Assembly: GCA_045810625.1 (NCBI GenBank)
Contig: JBJMVQ010000029.1
Coordinates: forward strand, 1-64,000
Direction: 5' to 3'
DNA: 64,000 nt
DNA from: JACQFZ01 sp045810625
GTDB taxonomy: Bacteria; Pseudomonadota; Gammaproteobacteria; Acidiferrobacterales; Sulfurifustaceae
Positions 59,024 to 64,000 of the stretch are shown here, one piece after another. Both the position numbers and the translations under genes were made by a program. The notes beneath the pieces were generated by a model, which was not told the DNA's origin, did not search any database, and saw nothing but the letters and a program-made list of their open reading frames with translations. How positions within the stretch are numbered: position 1 is the stretch's first letter; each line of letters opens with the position of its first letter.

Positions 59024-60331
59024 TCAGAAGAAATACGTGACCAGCGCCTGCCAGATCGTCTCTTGCAACAGCGCCCCGAACTCGCTCGTGGCCGCGCCGC
59101 CGTTGTGTTGCCACTGCAACGCCGCATCGACGTGCTCCCAGTGGTAGCGCGCCTCGAGAAACGACAGGCGGCTGTCATCGGCGAGATTCAATCGTGCGAG
59201 CGCGCTCAGATCGAGATGGACCAGCAGCGCGTCTTCCCATCGTGCAAAGAAGAAAACGTTGCGTTGCGTCGGCGGATCTTGCAGCCGCTCAACGAAGTTG
59301 CGGTATTGAACGTATGCGGCGGGCGGTCCCGTACGCAGCCGGTTCCAGTCGTCTTCGTCGAGGCCCGCGCCGTTGTAGTCGTATTCGAGCGTCACCGTCA
59401 CTTTTGTCGCCGCCGTGTAGGTGAGCCCGCCGGCGGCGCGCGAACGAAACGACGTGTCGTCCGAAGCCGCGAGCGCTTGCGAGAGGAGCGAGCGGCTGCG
59501 CCCGCCAGACCACTCGAGATACGCGATGGTCGCGTCGTTAAGGAGCGCGGTGAGATTCACGCCGAGCTGCGGCGATCCGCCCGCGTCGTCGTAGAGAAGC
59601 CACTGCGGGTTGAAATCGTCCCCGAGCTTCTGACTCAGCGCGAGCAACCAACGATTCTGGTTGTTGGTTGCGCCGAAATCCGGGCTGAACGGACTGCTGT
59701 TCGACGGGTCGGCGAGCTTGGGCGCGTACAGCGCGGAGAGCGAGCCGCTGTTCCAGAGCTGCTGACCGCGGAGCATCACCGTACCGAGCCGGTTTTCGCG
59801 CAGACTCGCCGGCAACACCGACACCACCGAACGTACCGCGCCGGTGCGAAGAAAATCGGTTGGGTTATAGCCGGTCGCGACGCCATAGCGCAGGTTCAGC
59901 CGGCCGAGATCGAAGAGCCGGTCCGCTTCCGGCTGCCAGCTCACGTACGTCTCCTTCAGCGTGTTGATCGAATCCTCGTACGCCGGCGCGCCGCGCCAGG
60001 CGACGTCCAACCGGTCGGCGAACACGAAACGCCACGCGGGCGCGAAGCGATGATCGTACAGCGCGTCGAACGATACTCGCTGCGCGTGCGTCGGTTCGCC
60101 GCCCGCGCGCGGCACGGATTCGATGAGCGCGCCTTCGGCGGCCAGGCGCCAATCGCTCGGCGGCTTCGCTTCGGTCTGCGTCTTATCCGCCAGTGCGAGC
60201 GCCGCTTCCTCCGAGTCTTCGGCAACGGCGGTGCCGGCAAGGAGAAGCAAACTCAGCGCCGCGGCGCGCGTGCTACTCCGGCTTGAAACGCGGCAGGTAG
60301 TCACGCTGCAACCACGCCTCGGGCACGTCAC
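59024..60331 (-). CDS. Outer-membrane beta-barrel protein of the ABC/LolA-like operon
   Basis: A 435-residue exported protein. A signal-like segment AAALSLLLLAGTAVAEDSEE is followed by alternating polar/hydrophobic strands ending in an aromatic C-terminus (ALVTYFF), as in outer-membrane barrels. RFVFADRLDVAWRGAP, SWQPEADRLFDLGRLNLRYG and FLRTGAVRSVVSVLPASLR resemble DUF1302-like or porin-type barrels. GTG 60331 overlaps the LolA-like gene by 59 bases; no better start is seen. It is the last gene of the operon, so it is the probable outer-membrane partner of the transporter. Confidence 0.75.
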   Translation of the reverse strand: MTCPRRGCSVTTCRVSSRSSTRAAALSLLLLAGTAVAEDSEEAALALADKTQTEAKPPSDWRLAAEGALIESVPRAGGEPTHAQRVSFDALYDHRFAPAWRFVFADRLDVAWRGAPAYEDSINTLKETYVSWQPEADRLFDLGRLNLRYGVATGYNPTDFLRTGAVRSVVSVLPASLRENRLGTVMLRGQQLWNSGSLSALYAPKLADPSNSSPFSPDFGATNNQNRWLLALSQKLGDDFNPQWLLYDDAGGSPQLGVNLTALLNDATIAYLEWSGGRSRSLLSQALAASDDTSFRSRAAGGLTYTAATKVTVTLEYDYNGAGLDEDDWNRLRTGPPAAYVQYRNFVERLQDPPTQRNVFFFARWEDALLVHLDLSALARLNLADDSRLSFLEARYHWEHVDAALQWQHNGGAATSEFGALLQETIWQALVTYFF

Positions 60332-61079
60332 GGTATGCGTACTGGCTGAAGCGCATCACCGTTACCCAGTTCGGGTTCAAGCCGTCGATGATGACGGTCT
60401 CGGTCGGCCGCTCGACGCCGAGCTGCGGCTCGTAGCGGCGGTAGTAAGCGGCTTTTAGAAGGCGTCCGCTCTCGCTGTAGAAGCGAGCTTTCACCGGGCG
60501 ATTGTTGGTCGTATCGATCCACATTTCGATGCGGTGGTACGTCACGTCCGGCGCGACCGCGGCGAGCGCAAGTTTGTAGCAGTGCCGCGTCTTGCGGTCG
60601 CCGTCCTGAATGTCTTCCTCGGCGGCGAGTTCGGCTTTGTAGTCCTTGGCCAGGTTCACCGTCACCACGTCGCCATTCGCCGCCTGCCCGAGCAGGCGCT
60701 GCTGCGGCGAGATGCGAATGCTCGCTTTGCTGGACGGATCGAAGAACCAGAGATCGTTGCCGCTTTTTAGCATCAGCTTGTTGATGTCGCGCGGCGGCGC
60801 AGCGAAGCGGATCAGGCTGCGAAACTGCCCGCTCTTGTCGTCCGCGCGCGAGTACACGATGAGTGTGATGCTGTCCGTCTGCTTGCCGTCGCGATATTCG
60901 ACGAGCGCGGTCGTGACGGCGAACGGTTTGGCGGGGTTGCGCACGGCGTCGCTCGCGGCAAGGATGCTCTGCGCGTCGGGCGCCGCGTGCGCGGCGGCGG
61001 CGGCGAGCGCGAATACGAGCAGGATTAGTGCAAAGCGCGGTGCCGGGTTTTTTGACTCGAAAGGGCGCAGAGGACGCAC
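60273..61079 (-). CDS. LolA-like outer-membrane lipoprotein-sorting protein
   Basis: A 268-residue exported protein of the LolA/LppX-like fold. The N-terminal signal is RFALILLVFALAAAAAHA, then AQSILAASDAVRNPAKPF, SLIRFAAPPRDINKLMLK, LWFFDPSSKASIRISPQQR and YYRRYEPQLGVERPTETVII. Such proteins carry lipids or lipoproteins across the periplasm. GTG 61079 puts the signal peptide close to the start; ATG 61196 would add 39 residues encoded by the GCAGAGGAC repeat, which I think is not translated. Gene order with an ABC transporter and a barrel argues for one export route. Confidence 0.83.
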   Translation of the reverse strand: MRPLRPFESKNPAPRFALILLVFALAAAAAHAAPDAQSILAASDAVRNPAKPFAVTTALVEYRDGKQTDSITLIVYSRADDKSGQFRSLIRFAAPPRDINKLMLKSGNDLWFFDPSSKASIRISPQQRLLGQAANGDVVTVNLAKDYKAELAAEEDIQDGDRKTRHCYKLALAAVAPDVTYHRIEMWIDTTNNRPVKARFYSESGRLLKAAYYRRYEPQLGVERPTETVIIDGLNPNWVTVMRFSQYAYRDVPEAWLQRDYLPRFKPE

Positions 61080-61140
61080 GAGAAAAGATAATAGTTTTTG
61101 AACCGCAGAGGACGCGGAGGACGCAGAGGAAAAGATTTCG
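61061..61140. repeat. GCAGAGGAC-type repeat, two units
   Basis: GGCGCAGAGGACGCACGAG (61064-61082) and ACCGCAGAGGACGCGGAGG then ACGCAGAGGA (61102-61130) show a 9-base period. The element sits at the start of the LolA-like gene and supplies its putative GTG start region. Related to 12635-12800 and 63413-63550. Confidence 0.65.
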
Positions 61141-61226
61141 AAGCAAGAAGCTTTTGCGTTCTTGGCCGCTTGAACAGGATCTGTCCGATTCTTCATTGAC
61201 GCATCCGATGATATCCGATGATTCGA

Positions 61227-62612
61227 TCACGCGTGGCGCAAGGCTTCGACGATATTCATGCGCGCCGCGCGCCGCGCCGGCCACCAGGCCGACACGACGG
61301 CCACCGCGAGCAGGCCGATAACGGTACCGATGATGAGCGCGGTCTCGCCCCAAACGTAGATCACGAGCGGTACCGGCTCGCGGCCGGGCGGCGTCCACGT
61401 GAAACCGCTGTGATTGATGAGGCCCGAGAGCGCGACCGCAATGACGAGCCCGAGCGCGGCGCCGATCGCGCCGAGCAGCAAGCCCTCGCAGACGAAGAGG
61501 CGCCGGACGCCCGCGCGGCGCAGCCCGATCGCACGCAGCGTCCCGATCTCCACGGTACGTTCGAACACCGCCATGCTCATCGTGTTGCCGATGGTAAAGA
61601 GCACGATGGCGCCGATCAGCACCGCGATGAATCCGAAGATAGTCGCAAACAGGGCGATCGTCTGGCCGTAAAACGGATTGAGGGTCTCGAAGTCGAACAC
61701 CTCGAGCGGCTGATCGCTGAAGCGCTCGGTGATGAGTTGCGCGAGGCGCGCCCGGGCGCGCGCTATTTGCGACGTGTGTCGCAGCTGCACGAGGATGGCC
61801 GTCGCGCGCGGCGCGTCCGAGCCGTAGACGAGACGCTGCGCCTGCGCGAGATGCAGCGCGACATAAACGTCGTCGAATTCCTTGACGCCCTGATTTTCCG
61901 CTTTCACCACGTGCAGCGCCGCGACATTCGGCGCCCCGCGCGCGGAGGCGGCGAGGAGCTCGATGCGCGCTCCCGCGCCGTCCGCGGGCGGCGTGGCTTC
62001 GCCTGCCGCGAGCGCGGCGATGTCGCTCGGCAGATTCGCGCTGCCGCTGTCGATGCGCGTCGGCGGCGGCGCACAATTCTTCACCTGCAACGGCTCGCAC
62101 AGTTGCAGCACACGCGCGACGCCCGTGCCGATGATCGCCGATTCCGGCGTGGTGCCGGTCAACGCCGACGTCCGCGGGTGGATCGGAAAGCCGTAGTCGT
62201 TCCAGAGCCGCATGCGGTTCTGGTCCTCGACGACGATGCCGCGCGCGAACACGGTGCGGGAAACGCCCGCGGCGAAATTGCCGGCGATGCCGCCGAGCTG
62301 AAGCGTCGGTGTAACGACGGTGAGCATCGGCGCGAGCTCCGGGTCGCGCTGGACGGTCTCAATGATCTTTTCGTAGTTCGCGATGCCGTAAGCGGCCGGG
62401 CTGCCGGCGCCGTAGAGAAAATAGCCGGCGCGCTGAATTTGCAGATGTCCGCCGAACTGCACGAAGCCGGTCTGCAGGCCGTAGGTGATATTGCGGCTGA
62501 AGCCGCCGAAGAGCAGCACGGTCTGCGCGCCGATGACCATCGCGACGAGCGTTGCGAACGAGCGGCGGCGATTGCGCAGCAGATTGCGCGCGGCGATGGA
62601 GAACGTCTTCAC
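61227..62612 (-). CDS. FtsX-like ABC transporter permease
   Basis: A 461-residue inner-membrane permease of the MacB/LolC/LolE fold: one N-terminal helix (RSFATLVAMVIGAQTVLLFGG), a large periplasmic domain (residues about 45-325) and three C-terminal helices (IALFATIFGFIAVLIGAIVL, SMAVFERTVEIGTLRAIG, LGAIGAALGLVIAVAL). Such permeases do not import but drive extraction or export at the periplasmic face. ATG 62612 overlaps the stop of the ATPase gene (ATGA). The periplasmic domain is bigger than in LolC/E. Confidence 0.9.
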   Translation of the reverse strand: MKTFSIAARNLLRNRRRSFATLVAMVIGAQTVLLFGGFSRNITYGLQTGFVQFGGHLQIQRAGYFLYGAGSPAAYGIANYEKIIETVQRDPELAPMLTVVTPTLQLGGIAGNFAAGVSRTVFARGIVVEDQNRMRLWNDYGFPIHPRTSALTGTTPESAIIGTGVARVLQLCEPLQVKNCAPPPTRIDSGSANLPSDIAALAAGEATPPADGAGARIELLAASARGAPNVAALHVVKAENQGVKEFDDVYVALHLAQAQRLVYGSDAPRATAILVQLRHTSQIARARARLAQLITERFSDQPLEVFDFETLNPFYGQTIALFATIFGFIAVLIGAIVLFTIGNTMSMAVFERTVEIGTLRAIGLRRAGVRRLFVCEGLLLGAIGAALGLVIAVALSGLINHSGFTWTPPGREPVPLVIYVWGETALIIGTVIGLLAVAVVSAWWPARRAARMNIVEALRHA

Positions 62613-63316
62613 GCCGTCGCTCCCGATCCGCGTGCGTCGCGCTCGACTGTGACGATGCGTCCATCCCGGATGCGAACGATCTCGTCCGCCTCCGCCTGCA
62701 CCTGCGGATCGTGCGACGAGATGATGAAGGAGACTTGGTGCTCGCGTTGTATCTCACGCATGAGCGTGAGGATCGTACGACCGGTTTGGCTGTCGAGATT
62801 GGCCGTCGGCTCGTCGGCGAGCACGAGCTGCGGCGCCGGCGCGAGCGCGCGGGCGATCGCGACGCGTTGGCGCTCGCCGCCGGAGAGCTGACCGGGGCGG
62901 TTGCGCGTTTTATCGGAGAGACCGACGGCGGCGAGCAGCGCCTCGACGCGCTGCCGGCGTTGCGCGGCCGGAACGCGGGTGAGCAGCAGCGGGTACTCGA
63001 CGTTCTCGTACGCCGTCAGCACCGGCAGCAGGTTGAAGCTCTGAAAGATGAAACCGATGTTGCGCGCGCGAAAATCGGAGAGCGCGTCGTCGGAGAGATG
63101 CTGTACCGGCCGGCCGGCCACTTCGACCTCGCCGCGATCCGGCCGATCGATGCAGCCGATCAGATTGAGCAACGTCGTCTTGCCGCTGCCGGAAGGGCCG
63201 GAGATGACCGTCAGCCGGCCGGCGTGGACGTCGAGATCGATGTCGTTCAACGCCAGCACGCCGACCGCGTCCAGCCGGTAGGTCTTGGTGATCTGTTTCA
63301 GCGTAACGACGTTCAT
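62609..63316 (-). CDS. ABC transporter ATPase, LolD/MacB-like
   Basis: A 235-residue ATPase. Walker A GPSGSGKTTLL (residues about 40-50), Q-loop in FIFQSFNLLPVLTAYENVEY, signature LSGGERQRVAIARAL, Walker B LVLADEPTANLD and H-switch in IISSHDPQV. This is the LolD/MacB/FtsE type that energises FtsX-like permeases. It is the first gene of the operon ATPase, permease, LolA-like protein, barrel. Its promoter is probably in the 256-base repeat-containing gap before it. Confidence 0.93.
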   Translation of the reverse strand: MNVVTLKQITKTYRLDAVGVLALNDIDLDVHAGRLTVISGPSGSGKTTLLNLIGCIDRPDRGEVEVAGRPVQHLSDDALSDFRARNIGFIFQSFNLLPVLTAYENVEYPLLLTRVPAAQRRQRVEALLAAVGLSDKTRNRPGQLSGGERQRVAIARALAPAPQLVLADEPTANLDSQTGRTILTLMREIQREHQVSFIISSHDPQVQAEADEIVRIRDGRIVTVERDARGSGATA

Positions 63317-63412
63317 CGGTGCTCGCTAAGAGGTCGCTAATCTAAAGAGGTTCGGAAGCGAGGGCAATGCGCGGCGGCCGCGGTCGGTCGCCGATCGTGA
63401 CGAAAGAGTTAT

Positions 63413-63550
63413 TCACCGCAAAGGACGCCAAGGACGCAAAGGAAAAGCGGAGGTAGTGTGAATTAAAAAGGAAGGTCTAATTTATTTATTGTTCTAAACG
63501 CCAAGAACGCCAAGGGTTTAAAAAAAATTTTCCTTCGCGTCCTTTCGGTC
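63413..63550. repeat. GCAAAGGAC-type repeat cluster
   Basis: CACCGCAAAGGACGCCAAGG then ACGCAAAGGA (63413-63442), AAACGCCAAGAACGCCAAGG (63496-63515) and inverted CCTTCGCGTCCTTTCGG (63532-63548) make up most of the gap between the pirin and ABC ATPase genes. Same family as 12635-12800 and 61061-61140. No gene is seen from 63317 to 63572. Confidence 0.65.
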
Positions 63551-63572
63551 AAAACGAATAATTGAGAGTTGG

Positions 63573-63998
63573 TTAACTTCGTGCCGGGCGACCAAACGCT
63601 CCGCTCTGGTAGTCGCGGATGGCCTGTTCGATCTCTTCGCGCGTGTTCATGACGAACGGGCCGTATTGCACGATCGGCTCGCGTAGCGGCCGGCCGGCGA
63701 GCAGAAGAAAGCGTGCCTCCGCGCCGGCGGCGGCCATCTCGACGCGATCGCCCGAGGAAAGAACGCCGGCGCTTTGTGTTTTCAATCGGCGCGGGTTTTC
63801 GCCGGTCCCGATCAGCAATTCGCCTTCGTATGGATAGACGAAGGCGTTGTAGTCGCTCTTGAGCGGATGCACGAAGCGCGCGCCCGCCGGGAGCACCACG
63901 TCGAGATACAGCGGATCGGTGCTGAGGCCGACCATCGCACCGGCCGTCGATGCGTCATCGAGCACGAACGTGCCCGCGATCACTTTCACGCGTCCGCC
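63573..63998 (-). CDS. Pirin family protein, C-terminal part
   Basis: The frame is open to the right edge, so only the last about 141 codons are present. GGRVKVIAGTFV, LYLDVVLPAGARFVHPLK and YNAFVYPYEGELLIGTGE are the C-terminal cupin of pirins, and PLREPIVQYGPFVMNTREEIEQAIRDYQSGAFG is the usual family end. Pirins are iron-binding cupins with quercetinase or redox-sensing functions. The N-terminal cupin with metal ligands is outside the window. Confidence 0.88.
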   Translation of the reverse strand, partial: GGRVKVIAGTFVLDDASTAGAMVGLSTDPLYLDVVLPAGARFVHPLKSDYNAFVYPYEGELLIGTGENPRRLKTQSAGVLSSGDRVEMAAAGAEARFLLLAGRPLREPIVQYGPFVMNTREEIEQAIRDYQSGAFGRPARS

Positions 63999-64000
63999 GC

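Noticed and set aside
63413..63550. Short periodic repeats as a possible CRISPR array
   Set aside because: The period is about 9 bases without unique spacers, and no cas gene is near.
1..64000. tRNA, rRNA or riboswitch genes
   Set aside because: By reading I found no cloverleaf with GTTCGA-type T loops, no rRNA sequence and no known riboswitch core. A covariance-model scan would be decisive.

Overview
The window is 64 kb of chromosomal, high-GC DNA, dense in genes, most consistent with a proteobacterium of the beta or gamma class. Signs of this are an rnfB-like gene beside nth, DUF1841, DUF1289, a rhombosortase, panB/panD, LolD/LolA-like and outer-membrane-barrel genes, Tat and lipoprotein signals, and REP palindromes with a REP-associated tyrosine transposase. 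This placement is inference; there is no rRNA or marker set to fix a genus. I saw no tRNA, rRNA, CRISPR array, prophage or complete insertion sequence.

Layout. 0-8 kb: the end of a RAYT transposase with two REP palindromes, a MORN-repeat lipoprotein, a DegV protein, argG, ppnP, gloA and a secreted protein of unknown function. 7-15 kb: small membrane proteins, then a co-directional CoA-metabolism cluster (MmgE/PrpD, MaoC, acyl-CoA dehydrogenase, MaoC, family III CoA-transferase). 15-21 kb: an AAC(6')-like acetyltransferase, a SnoaL-like protein, a lipoprotein, a methyltransferase and a large ChaN-PDZ-M1 peptidase fusion. 21-27 kb: a co-directional run with a HAD phosphatase, a histidine phosphatase, two CitE/Mcl-type lyases, an SDR without the catalytic tyrosine, a second HAD phosphatase and an NRDE protein. 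26.8-29.2 kb: a LysR regulator divergent from panB-panD.

29.3-36.1 kb is a minus-strand run: rnfB-like, nth, FIST, DUF1841, an ECF sigma factor, a zinc-finger anti-sigma factor, two DUF2282 precursor peptides, a DUF692 iron enzyme, a DUF2063 partner and DoxX. The last seven genes look like a bufferin-type ribosomal-peptide metallophore system with two different precursors and its own sigma/anti-sigma switch. This is the most interesting system in the window.

36-49 kb holds a methyltransferase-like membrane protein, an MscS channel, metG, a quinone oxidoreductase, a TPR protein, a DUF1289/Cys-rich fusion, DUF378, an SRPBCC protein, a zinc alcohol dehydrogenase and a 1191-residue GAF/PAS/GGDEF/EAL protein. 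49-55.5 kb has a decayed alpha/beta-hydrolase gene, a flavin oxidoreductase that seems to start at CTG, a rhombosortase, an FAD-dependent dehydrogenase and a Tat-exported intradiol dioxygenase. 55.4-64 kb has a hybrid histidine kinase with two MEDS domains, an operon for an envelope ABC transporter (ATPase, FtsX-like permease, LolA-like protein, outer-membrane barrel) and the C-terminal part of a pirin cut by the window edge.

Several dispersed repeat families occupy the intergenic regions: REP palindromes, CCCTC-rich hairpins, 9-base-period GCAGAGGAC elements and a GTTGAAAAAGTCC hairpin present in two covarying copies.
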